From: a virus
DNA length: 41,358 bases
Strand: one strand, 5' to 3'
IMG/VR virus record: IMGVR_UViG_3300031566_000130
Location: 1-41,358 of that record
Each line of letters begins with the position of its first letter. Position 1 is the first letter of the stretch. Position numbers and translations under genes: made by a program. The notes below the pieces were generated by a model that ran no database searches, was not told the DNA's origin, and saw only the letters and a program-made list of their open reading frames with translations. This document shows, piece by piece, positions 1 to 6,203 of this stretch.

Positions 1-129
1 ATAAATTTTTATTTCTTTATTAAATTTCATGCTGCTAAGTTTTAAAGGGGCGTGAACCCCTTTTATTATAAACAACCAAAAACAGACAATACACGCTTGT
101 AAGTTTCTGATATTTCATTAATATTTGTA
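1..129. repeat. Left copy of the terminal direct repeat
   Basis: Positions 1-126 are identical to 41230-41355. Position 127 differs (G here, A at 41356) and the next two bases agree again. The repeat covers the 5' end of the exonuclease gene and the hairpin at 44-63, so this is normal coding and leader DNA read twice, not a specialised terminus. A length near 127 fits an assembler k-mer overlap of a circular or permuted genome. I infer that the window is one complete phage genome. Confidence 0.95.
44..63. terminator. GC-rich hairpin upstream of the exonuclease (possible terminator)
   Basis: AAAGGGG and CCCCTTT form a perfect 7-bp stem around a 6-nt loop (CGTGAA), flanked by A/T runs on both sides, so it could stop transcription in either direction. 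On the minus strand it lies between the small upstream ORFs and the exonuclease ATG. It may separate the two transcripts or act as a leader structure. A second copy is at 41273-41292 because of the terminal repeat. Confidence 0.5.
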
Positions 130-197
130 TGGTTAATGCCACACCACTCTAAAACCCAAAACGAAAAACAAAACAAACCATTTGATTTCAATTTCAT
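66..197 (-). CDS. Small hypothetical protein, 43 aa
   Basis: An ATG-initiated 43-residue ORF ending GCL, with a hydrophobic, aromatic N-terminal half (GLFCFSFWVLEWCG) and a polar, probably helical C-terminal half (TNINEISETYKRVL). It overlaps the 3' end of the 74-aa ORF at 133-357 in another frame, so only one of the two, or a frameshifted fusion, is likely to be real. The helical tail looks more protein-like than the end of the 74-aa frame. No family is recognised. Confidence 0.3.
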   Translation of the reverse strand: MKLKSNGLFCFSFWVLEWCGINHTNINEISETYKRVLSVFGCL

Positions 198-357
198 GTT
201 TTTGCGAAATTGGATATCTTGATTTCCTTAAACTTAATGACGTAATGTGAAATGTTACACTTCTTGTAATCTCAGAGCCTGTGTATGGACTATTTTTTTT
301 ATTGTTTTTTGAGTAAAATGTATTTACTGCAAAAGGTTCGTATTTTAAAATTTTCAT
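133..357 (-). CDS. Hypothetical protein, 74 aa
   Basis: ATG-initiated ORF. The N-terminal 50 residues are polar (MKILKYEPFAVNTFYSKNNK...) and the C-terminus is hydrophobic (FVLFFVLGFRVVW). It lies downstream of an attC-like hairpin at 384-480, and its 3' end overlaps the 43-aa ORF. I recognise no domain. It could be a genuine small early gene or the front part of a frame-broken gene whose rest is the 43-aa frame. Confidence 0.35.
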   Translation of the reverse strand: MKILKYEPFAVNTFYSKNNKKNSPYTGSEITRSVTFHITSLSLRKSRYPISQKHEIEIKWFVLFFVLGFRVVWH

Positions 358-383
358 TTTTTTTAATATTATAAATAAACAAC

Positions 384-481
384 CATAACGGGTTGCATTG
401 GGTTGTAATCTATTGTTTTTTTCGCTTTTAGCAGTTCAAAGCATCAAAACTTCGAGCCTACACACAAAGCGCTATCGTTAT
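384..481 (-). repeat. attC-like imperfect hairpin after the DUF4494 gene
   Basis: Read on the minus strand, this starts at the DUF4494 stop codon with TAACG and ends with CGTTATGG. Inside, two arms of about 20 nt (423-441 and 450-471) are imperfect complements, sharing CGCTTT...TTC(A/G)AAG with unpaired bases in one arm. An imperfect hairpin with outer AAC/GTT ends placed just after a gene is the layout of integron attC sites. The exact RYYYAAC/GTTRRRY core is not matched, so this is resemblance only. Confidence 0.35.
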
Positions 482-888
482 TAATCAATATAAGAATTTA
501 TACTTGTTTTTACAATTTTATTTACTTCAAAATCTGCGATTGAATCGTTTAGTTTTTCGTTTAATATGTTCAAAGCTTCTGTTATTTCGTTCGCTTGAAC
601 TAAAACAGTTTCGTTGTTTTTGTTTATTTTGCCTTTTTCGTCCATTTCTGAAAAACAGACTTTTATTTCAAAGAAAAATTCTTTGTTCTCTGAAAATATA
701 ATTTCTGAAACATTGAACTTTCTAATCGGTTGTACTGTGAATTCAGTTTCCTGCATTGCTTCATAAGTTTTCGCTTCTGCTTCGGTAAAACTTACAGCGT
801 TAATTAGAAAAACATTTGTTGCTGTTGTTTGTTTTTCTGTTATTGCATCAATTGATGCAAACTTTACTTTACTTAAAAATATATTCAT
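481..888 (-). CDS. DUF4494 family protein
   Basis: About 135 aa from the ATG at 888; an upstream in-frame GTG at 924 would add 12 residues. The pattern matches my memory of the Bacteroidetes-phage family DUF4494: 'INAVSFTEAEAKTYEAM' early, 'EIIFSENKEFFFEIKV' in the middle, and 'LVQANEITEALNILNEKL...IADFEVNKIVKT' at the end. The molecular role is unknown. Its place next to the RecT-like gene in the early block is typical for the family. Family assignment is from sequence pattern only. Confidence 0.7.
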   Translation of the reverse strand: MNIFLSKVKFASIDAITEKQTTATNVFLINAVSFTEAEAKTYEAMQETEFTVQPIRKFNVSEIIFSENKEFFFEIKVCFSEMDEKGKINKNNETVLVQANEITEALNILNEKLNDSIADFEVNKIVKTSINSYID

Positions 889-916
889 GTTGCTTTGTTT
901 TATTGTTGTTAATATT

Positions 917-1213
917 TTAAACACTTACAGGAAATATTTCTGGAGCGACTAACATCCAAAAATACTTAACGGTGTGATTGTGTTCTGCTGTTTCATACCA
1001 ACCGTCAAAGTCTTCATTTAGGAGTATTTCTAGGGAATTTTTTTCTTTGTTATATCTAAAACAAATTACAGTGTTTCGTTTATTATAATCATTTGTAATC
1101 GTTACGTCGCAACATTCGGTGTCAGAATTCCATTCATACGAGTACTTCATCGAATAGTCGCTACATTCAGAATCTAAATATTCGTTTAATAGTTCCACAA
1201 ATTTATCATTCAT
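917..1213 (-). CDS. Hypothetical acidic protein, 98 aa
   Basis: The ORF is open further upstream from a TTG at 1273, but the ATG at 1213 lies 5 nt after the RecT stop and gives the tightest operon spacing. The product begins MNDKFVELLNEYLDSE and is acidic, with a CC pair (TECCDVTITND) in a predicted beta region and a C-terminal aromatic segment (VKYFWMLVAPEIFPV). It sits between the RecT and DUF4494 genes, so a role in early DNA metabolism is possible. No family is recognised. Confidence 0.6.
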   Translation of the reverse strand: MNDKFVELLNEYLDSECSDYSMKYSYEWNSDTECCDVTITNDYNKRNTVICFRYNKEKNSLEILLNEDFDGWYETAEHNHTVKYFWMLVAPEIFPVSV

Positions 1214-1217
1214 ACTC

Positions 1218-2024
1218 TTAGTTTTCAAAGTTTTTGCTTTCTTCGTTAATAAGTCGTTCAGTTTCTTCTTCAATAATTGAGTTTAATTTGTCTTCAAGTT
1301 CTGTAGAAACTGTATAGTATTCTTTAACTTTCTCAATGTCGGCATCGCCTTTTTTTATTTTATCAACTATTTTAATATACGTCTCCGAGCCTTCAACAAG
1401 TTCAGTCAATTTTTTTTCAATTGGTTTTTGTTGCTCTGTTACTGCAATATCCTTGTAACTGCTCTCGACTGTCTCCTCTCGTGTGTACGGCAAGTTGCTT
1501 AATTCTTTGCTAAAACATAGTCTAAAGCCTTGACCGATTGCAACCTTTTTCAATTGACTTTCAGGTTTCAGCCAAAAAGCGGTCACTTTCCCATCTTTTG
1601 TTTTTTGCACATACTCAGAAAACTTAACTGAATGAGTAAACGGAAAGTCATAATCACTCCTGTAGATTGTAATAGTTGCCTGTAAGTCTTTTATTGTGTT
1701 TAAATTTCCTTGAACGTCGGTCTTTACTGTCTCACAAACTGATGTTTCTACGTGCCACCCTCTCACTAGTCCAGTGTCTTCGGCACGTCTTATGTAAGTC
1801 TCATATCCTGTGATTATAGCAAATTGGCGATATTGTCCACTTCCGTAAGCTGAAATGTGGGCTTCCCTCTGGAAAGGGTTCAACTTAGCCATTTTACAAA
1901 CCTCAATGAATCGAATTTTTTCTTTTTCTTCAAGATTGCCGTACCCGTATAGGTCTAAATAATTCGCTAATTGTTCATTACTCAAAACAATTTCGCTCCC
2001 TTGTGTTTTTACTTCTTCACTCAT
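1218..2024 (-). CDS. recT: RecT/Bet-family single-strand annealing protein
   Basis: A 268-aa annealing recombinase from the ATG at 2024 (MSEEVKTQ). The in-frame TTG at 2051 is a poor start. The core 'FIEVCKMAKLNPFQREAHISAY' followed by 'FAIITGYETYIRRAEDTG' is the hallmark of the RecT/Bet (lambda beta) superfamily. The family coats resected 3' single strands and anneals complementary DNA. The middle ('FWLKPESQLKKVAIGQGFRLCF') is also typical. The C-terminal third is highly charged and probably flexible. It is co-directional with an SMC-like ATPase upstream and the YqaJ exonuclease downstream, forming the usual exonuclease plus annealase pair. Its leader holds a long inverted repeat at 2040-2099. 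Confidence 0.88.
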   Translation of the reverse strand: MSEEVKTQGSEIVLSNEQLANYLDLYGYGNLEEKEKIRFIEVCKMAKLNPFQREAHISAYGSGQYRQFAIITGYETYIRRAEDTGLVRGWHVETSVCETVKTDVQGNLNTIKDLQATITIYRSDYDFPFTHSVKFSEYVQKTKDGKVTAFWLKPESQLKKVAIGQGFRLCFSKELSNLPYTREETVESSYKDIAVTEQQKPIEKKLTELVEGSETYIKIVDKIKKGDADIEKVKEYYTVSTELEDKLNSIIEEETERLINEESKNFEN

Positions 2025-2039
2025 AATATTTATTTTTTG

Positions 2040-2099
2040 AAGGCGGCACAAGTTACCGCTAACAGGTTTATTATTAATATTAATAAACAGTACCGCCTT
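2040..2099 (-). promoter_or_regulatory. Structured leader between the SMC-like ATPase and RecT genes
   Basis: AAGGCGG (2040-2046) and CCGCCTT (2093-2099) can pair to close a large loop. The loop contains a second AT-rich inverted repeat (about 2066-2088, GTTTATT...AATAAAC) and the sequence GTTAGCGG on the minus strand. No long U tract follows, so it is not a classical terminator. It may be an RNA leader structure controlling recT or another member of the gene-boundary hairpins seen elsewhere in this genome. Confidence 0.5.
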
Positions 2100-2162
2100 G
2101 TTGTTTTTATTTCAAATTTAACTAATTTTTATTAAACTAAAAAGCTTTTTTGTAGTTTAGAA

Positions 2163-3659
2163 TTAATCTAAACTATGGATTTTTACCTGTAATTCTAGTT
2201 CGTTTTTATTCGTGGCTGGGCTTTCAGTAAATAACTGGATTCCTAATTTTTCGGCTTCGTTGACTACTTCCAACCTGTTTAAATAATCTAAATACGAAAC
2301 ATCAAAATGAACTACTTTGAATAAATCTAAATTGTAAACTGCCAACTTAAATGCTGCAATAAAGATGGCGGAACTTGCTAGTGTTTCGTTTGTGATTGGA
2401 AAACCATTAAATAATATATCATTTTTATTTAGCAAATCGATTTCAAATTCTTTAGGAAGTTTCGCATTTTGAACTACCTTTTTAATTTCGTTCAAAGCAT
2501 TTTCTACTAAATTTTCATGTTCCCGAACAATTTCTTGCTGTTGCTGTATTTTTATAAAATGTTGTTCGTATGCTAATACTTCACTTAAATAGTCGTTATA
2601 CTTTTGATTGAGCCTATAAACTTCTTCTATTTTGGTTTGTTTTTCTTCATTCAAAACATTTAGTTTATTTTCAAGTTCTGAAAGCTCTGATTCTAAAACA
2701 GTTAAAAAATCATTACTTGGGATTGGATTCGGCAAGTCTAAGCTTTCTCTTTTCGGCAAATCTTTTTCTGTGCCTTTTTCAAGGCTGTTAATGTATTCGT
2801 GTGCACTAACGAAATGATAGTACTTTTCAAGTTCCGAAAAAGCTAATAAATCAGAAACTTGTTTATTTAAGTTAGTAATTTCTTTTATTTTATCATTTTT
2901 ATTTTTCTCTGCTTTGTTTTCCTCAATGGTTTTTTCAACTAAATTATCAAAAGATAAATCATAGTTTTCTTGTTCTAAGTCGTTTTTTCTTTTGTTCTCT
3001 AAGTACTTTTGATTTAAATTCGTTTTTTCGTTCTTAATTTCTTCTTTTTTTGACTCAATTAAATTTTTAGTATCATCAATACTTTTATTAATTGAACTTA
3101 ATATTTCGGTTTGATTAGGTTCAGGAACAAGGGACGGCGTTTTTATTTTTTGCACTTCAAGCACTTTAAGTGCTTTTTTTTGTACAGCTCTCAAATCAAA
3201 AACTTTTCTATACTCTCTTTGAAGCTCTGATAAATCTACATTTATTAAGGCACTAATCATTTTCAACCGTATCATTGACTGAGTTGTGACCAAGAACTTG
3301 TTTATGTCAAAGCTGTTCTTAAAATACCTTGAAATAACCGCTTTAAGTGCCTCCCTATTCTGAATAATGCCATCGGCTGAGTAGTAGCTTATTTTTTCTT
3401 TGCCTGAATGATTAAACTCCCAAACAAATCTAGCTCCGTCCGTTAATTCCATAGTATAGTACCCTTCTTCGGCATCTATATTTGTTATAATTGACGGCTT
3501 TAATCCAATAAGTCTATCAGTTAGTACTTTAATAAAAGTACTTTTCCCTTGACCATTTTGCGCTGTTATGTGTGCGCTTTCTCCGCCAAAGTAGGCAGTA
3601 AACTCTTTTATTGCTTTGCAGTTCTTTGCTGTAATCTTTTCTATTTTAACTTCTTGCAT
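2163..3659 (-). CDS. SMC/SbcC (Rad50)-like ATPase
   Basis: 498 aa with ABC-ATPase halves at both ends and a long coiled coil between. The N-terminus has 'ITAKNCKAIKEF', then the Walker A 'AQNGQGKSTF' (about residues 33-42). Residues 160-400 are rich in E, K, L, N and Q with heptad character. The C-terminal lobe carries 'FPITNETLASSAIFIAAF', which could stand in for the signature motif, and 'VVHFDVSYLDYLN' at the Walker B position, where the usual DE is degenerate. The family holds DNA ends for nuclease processing. Beside recT it probably assists recombination or replication. No separate SbcD nuclease is seen. Confidence 0.75.
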   Translation of the reverse strand: MQEVKIEKITAKNCKAIKEFTAYFGGESAHITAQNGQGKSTFIKVLTDRLIGLKPSIITNIDAEEGYYTMELTDGARFVWEFNHSGKEKISYYSADGIIQNREALKAVISRYFKNSFDINKFLVTTQSMIRLKMISALINVDLSELQREYRKVFDLRAVQKKALKVLEVQKIKTPSLVPEPNQTEILSSINKSIDDTKNLIESKKEEIKNEKTNLNQKYLENKRKNDLEQENYDLSFDNLVEKTIEENKAEKNKNDKIKEITNLNKQVSDLLAFSELEKYYHFVSAHEYINSLEKGTEKDLPKRESLDLPNPIPSNDFLTVLESELSELENKLNVLNEEKQTKIEEVYRLNQKYNDYLSEVLAYEQHFIKIQQQQEIVREHENLVENALNEIKKVVQNAKLPKEFEIDLLNKNDILFNGFPITNETLASSAIFIAAFKLAVYNLDLFKVVHFDVSYLDYLNRLEVVNEAEKLGIQLFTESPATNKNELELQVKIHSLD

Positions 3660-3678
3660 TTCTTTTTATTTTTTATTT

Positions 3679-3876
3679 TTATTTCATTCTTTTAATTGTT
3701 TCTGATAGATCTGCGATTATTTCATCGCATTTCATAACAAATTTGGGGTCTTTGTATCTCCCTTTTTGCTTTTTTCTTCTTCTTTCCCGAATTTCTTTCA
3801 ATTTGGTTAATATCTTCTCTTTGTCTCGAATAGACTCAGGTGTTTGCGTCCAATTACTTATTTGCAATGTCTCCAT
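3679..3876 (-). CDS. Small basic protein, 65 aa
   Basis: Starts METLQISNWTQTPESIRDKE and is highly charged, with an arginine/lysine cluster (IRERRRKKQKGRYKDP) and a final amphipathic helix (CDEIIADLSETIKRMK). The 5' end overlaps the preceding 50-aa gene by 23 nt, and the SMC-like gene begins 20 nt after its stop, so it is clearly inside the early operon. The charge suggests nucleic-acid or protein binding. No family is recognised. Confidence 0.6.
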   Translation of the reverse strand: METLQISNWTQTPESIRDKEKILTKLKEIRERRRKKQKGRYKDPKFVMKCDEIIADLSETIKRMK

Positions 3877-4006
3877 TTCTTAATTCTTTAATTCTTAGGT
3901 TAACTATTTCCCTTTCTTCTTCTGTTAAGCTCTTTAGTTTTAACAGTTTCTCGCATTGCGTTATTTTCAATGCAATTGCTTCACTATAATATATTGAAGT
4001 TTTCAT
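3854..4006 (-). CDS. Small hypothetical protein, 50 aa
   Basis: An ATG-initiated 50-aa ORF (MKTSIYYSEAIALKITQCEK...) predicted to be almost entirely helical. It overlaps the end of the 189-aa gene upstream by 23 nt and the start of the 65-aa gene downstream by 23 nt, the compact overlap pattern of translationally coupled phage genes. The helices (IALKITQCEKLLKLKSL and EEEREIVNLRIKELRN) could form a coiled-coil hairpin. Function unknown. Confidence 0.6.
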   Translation of the reverse strand: MKTSIYYSEAIALKITQCEKLLKLKSLTEEEREIVNLRIKELRNGDIANK

Positions 4007-4553
4007 GATAATCTTGTTTTAAAATAGTTCCTTGTGCTGTTGTGATTGCAGTTTGATACTGCATAATCTTTACAAAATTGAAATAATAAACACCTTTGTA
4101 TTCAACAAATTGTTTTTCATCGTCAAAGTGCGGATACGTTTGGTTTAGTTCAATATATTTCTCAACTGCTAAATTAATTATTATTTGCGGAGCACTTTTT
4201 TCTTTAGTAAGCTCGCTTAATTCTTCTTTTATATGTCTAACTAGTCTAACTCTAAAGAGAAACTCAATGAACCCACTGTATTTTTGCAACTCTGAGAGAG
4301 AAAAAAGCGTTTTTTCTCCTAAAATTTCATTTATTAAGTTATGCTTTCTGAGTGCAATCTTTTCTGCAACCTTTTCTAATAACTCTAATTGTTCGGAACT
4401 AAACCCAACACTATTGTTATTAGATAACTTAATTGATAACAAGGTAGTTGAAATTCCTTTTCCGTCAATTTCTTTTGAAATGTCGGAAATTTCTTTATTA
4501 GTCGTTAGCTCTGTTAGAGCTTTTACCCAGTTGGGCGTTTTTTTGTTTTTCAT
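3984..4553 (-). CDS. Hypothetical early protein, 189 aa
   Basis: Starts MKNKKTPNWVKALTELTTNK. Two helical regions (about residues 50-75 and 95-120) are followed by 'SAPQIIINLAVEKYIELNQTYPHFDDEKQFVEYKGVYYF'. The start is 12 nt after the chimeric portal-fragment gene, and the 3' end overlaps the 50-aa ORF. The position ahead of the SMC-like/RecT block suggests an early role. No family is recognised. Confidence 0.6.
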   Translation of the reverse strand: MKNKKTPNWVKALTELTTNKEISDISKEIDGKGISTTLLSIKLSNNNSVGFSSEQLELLEKVAEKIALRKHNLINEILGEKTLFSLSELQKYSGFIEFLFRVRLVRHIKEELSELTKEKSAPQIIINLAVEKYIELNQTYPHFDDEKQFVEYKGVYYFNFVKIMQYQTAITTAQGTILKQDYHENFNIL

Positions 4554-4564
4554 AATGTTTTTTA

Positions 4565-5032
4565 TTAGATGTTGTATTTTTGTATACTCGCTTGCGCTTC
4601 TGATTTTTGTAAAGTGAATAGTTTATCAATATTTTGTAATTCAAAGGATTCAAAAATATTGTTTGGAATCGGCTCACTTGGTAGAAAAGGAATCACAAAA
4701 GTCCGTCCAGCGTCTTCGCTACCGTGCAAATTTCTTAATTTTAGTTTAAGTTCGTCAAGTTCTTCTTTACTCGAAACATTATCAGGCAGTTTTAAAACGC
4801 CACTGGCTGAGAACCTATTAGGGAAATCCTCAGGGATTTCTACCTCGTACGCATAATCCGAGGTTGAGTATATTGCATAGTAATCTTTTGGGTATATATA
4901 TTCCTCTTCTTTTTTATCTAACTCCATTCTGGCAATGAAAGTTCCCTCCCCTTCATCAAGAGGTAAAAAACTTGATTGGGCTTCTTTTTCCTTAAAAATA
5001 TTTTGATTTGATATTTTAATGATTCTTTTCAT
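4565..5032 (-). CDS. Chimeric protein: unknown N-terminus fused to a portal fragment
   Basis: 155 aa. Residues 1-71 (MKRIIKISNQNIFKEKEAQ ... EIPEDFP) are unrelated to the portal. Residues 72-155 reproduce an internal portal segment, from 'NRFSASGVLKLPDNVSS' to 'KYNI', where two in-frame stop codons follow. At the junction, FP-NRF here matches IQ-NRF in the portal. Relative to the portal the copy has E instead of Q at one position and lacks one Arg codon (3-nt deletion). The likely history is that an accessory early gene was truncated when a portal segment recombined into it. The product may be inert, or could interfere with portal assembly; that second idea is speculation. Confidence 0.6.
   Translation of the reverse strand: MKRIIKISNQNIFKEKEAQSSFLPLDEGEGTFIARMELDKKEEEYIYPKDYYAIYSTSDYAYEVEIPEDFPNRFSASGVLKLPDNVSSKEELDELKLKLRNLHGSEDAGRTFVIPFLPSEPIPNNIFESFELQNIDKLFTLQKSEAQASIQKYNI
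4570..4816. repeat. Mosaic duplication of a portal segment (copy in the early region)
   Basis: About 245 bases matching 6655-6902 in the portal gene, in the same orientation. The left part (about 165 bases) has one substitution plus a 3-base deletion. The right part, from about 4755, has about eleven mostly synonymous differences in 60 bases. The abrupt change in divergence means the copy is a mosaic, with part of it probably derived from a related phage's portal allele or one parent since converted by recombination. Confidence 0.9.
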
Positions 5033-5070
5033 AATGTTTGTTTTAATGTTGTTTGTTTTTTAAAAAATGC

Positions 5071-5259
5071 CTACTCTTTTATCCAAACTTTACTGTCTCC
5101 ACGTTTTCCGTCGTGGACGTGTTTTGCAGGAAGATATTTAAGATTCTCTGCGTAAGAGAATGCTTCTTGATTACTTCTAACTTTACAAGACCATTTTTCA
5201 CCGTTTAATTTTTCAATTTTTACGGTTTTTTTTCTTACATTTATTTTTTTAAAATTCAT
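5071..5259 (-). CDS. Small basic protein, 62 aa
   Basis: Starts MNFKKINVRKKTVKIEKLNG. Lysine-rich and beta-strand-like at first, then 'SNQEAFSYAENLKYLPAKHVHDGKRGDSKVWIKE'. It is the first gene after the early-type promoter at 5314-5344 and so probably the earliest product of the recombination operon. Small, basic, first-expressed phage proteins are often host-takeover or regulatory factors. That is inference from position, and no family is recognised. Confidence 0.6.
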   Translation of the reverse strand: MNFKKINVRKKTVKIEKLNGEKWSCKVRSNQEAFSYAENLKYLPAKHVHDGKRGDSKVWIKE

Positions 5260-5313
5260 AATCTTATTTTTTTAAATGTTTGTTTCTTAATTATTATCTC
5301 ATTTCTTATAGTA

Positions 5314-5344
5314 CAAATATACAAAATATAAACGAGACTGCAAA
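5314..5344 (-). promoter_or_regulatory. Early-type promoter A (minus strand), one of three near-identical copies
   Basis: On the minus strand: TTTG (5344-5341), 19 nt, then TATATTTG (5321-5314), an exact match to the Bacteroidetes sigma pattern. The promoter is part of a conserved block of about 80 nt (5305-5395) shared with 20781-20873, including the downstream ACTATAAGAAATGAG-type leader and the upstream motif TTTAGAATCATTTCAAATAAG. It reads into the 62-aa gene and the recombination operon, and it lies directly downstream of the terminator that ends the virion operon. Confidence 0.85.
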
Positions 5345-5410
5345 ATGTTTATTCAATCATCTTTATCTTTTATTTAAATAAATGCTTATTTGAAATGATT
5401 CTAAATAAAA

Positions 5411-5440
5411 AAAGCTTGTTAGAATTAACTAACAAGCTTT
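5411..5440 (-). terminator. Rho-independent terminator of the virion operon
   Basis: A 12-bp perfect stem (AAAGCTTGTTAG / CTAACAAGCTTT) with a 6-nt loop. On the minus strand it is followed by a run of seven T. It lies 35 nt after the stop of the connector gene at 5475 and just ahead of promoter A, so it insulates late from early transcription. Confidence 0.9.
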
Positions 5441-5474
5441 GAGTCAAGGAAAAAAATAAAAAGTAAGTATGAAA

Positions 5475-6203
5475 TTAAAATGCAAAAAAATTAAAGTCCT
5501 GTGTATTTTGTTTTGCTTGCCCTTGAAACAATTCATAAATTGAGCTGTTAAGTTCAAGATAATCAATAATATGATTGCGTTCTTTTATTGCGTTTTCTAA
5601 ATAATTAGACCGTGCTTCATTTAATTGGCGGTTGCTTGCATTTGAGAAATTAGAACCAATAATATTAATATTTCCTACGTCTGATTGTTTTAAACTGCCA
5701 TCAATCAGATAACTAGCTAAAAAATGCCAAATTAAAAGCGGTCTTAACCCTTTAAAATAAATTGGTTTATTGTTTTCTGACGAAATGCAGCCGTTTAATA
5801 ATTTTGTGTATTTATTTTCAGATGAGTATTCAATTGTTGTTAAAGCGGTCGGTAAATCGTAGCCCGACACCTTTATTATAGTGTCTGTTCCGTCAAACGC
5901 AGCACTATCTACAACTACATATATATTGTCATTGATTTTCAAAGAAAACCCGACCCAATCGCCTAAATCTATGTTTGTAGCTGTCAGTTGTTTTGTCGAA
6001 TCTCGAACGAAAGTTTCACTACTTAATATAAAGCCGTTCTCTAAGAAATTGTAAAAATCAAAAGTCAATGTTTGCCCTAGAATTTGATTCAGATTATTTT
6101 CTTGAACTTCTCGAACGTGCCCGTTGAAATTCTCTTCATTAACCTGTTTCCCTAACTGTCTGTAATTATTGCGAACATCGTCAATGCTAATTAATATCCT
6201 CAT
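5475..6203 (-). CDS. DUF6712-like head-tail connector protein
   Basis: 242 aa, start ATG overlapping the portal gene 3' end by 17 nt. It begins MRILISIDDVRNNYRQLGKQ and resembles my memory of the DUF6712 family in Bacteroidetes phages. In those proteins an N-terminal segment is followed by 'VREVQENNLNQILGQTLTFDFYNFL', the 'yI..Aq...l..iLG..ly' pattern of connector/adaptor proteins. The central part contains a beta-rich domain ('GDWVGFSLKINDNIYVVVD'). Being last in the late operon and directly after the portal, it probably joins the portal to the tail. The adaptor role is inferred from position and weak similarity. Confidence 0.55.
   Translation of the reverse strand: MRILISIDDVRNNYRQLGKQVNEENFNGHVREVQENNLNQILGQTLTFDFYNFLENGFILSSETFVRDSTKQLTATNIDLGDWVGFSLKINDNIYVVVDSAAFDGTDTIIKVSGYDLPTALTTIEYSSENKYTKLLNGCISSENNKPIYFKGLRPLLIWHFLASYLIDGSLKQSDVGNINIIGSNFSNASNRQLNEARSNYLENAIKERNHIIDYLELNSSIYELFQGQAKQNTQDFNFFAF

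Noticed and set aside
4096-4617. 173-codon plus-strand open frame
   Set aside because: It is antisense to the 189-aa and chimeric genes. Its serine- and phenylalanine-rich translation is the mirror of lysine/glutamate coding on the other strand.
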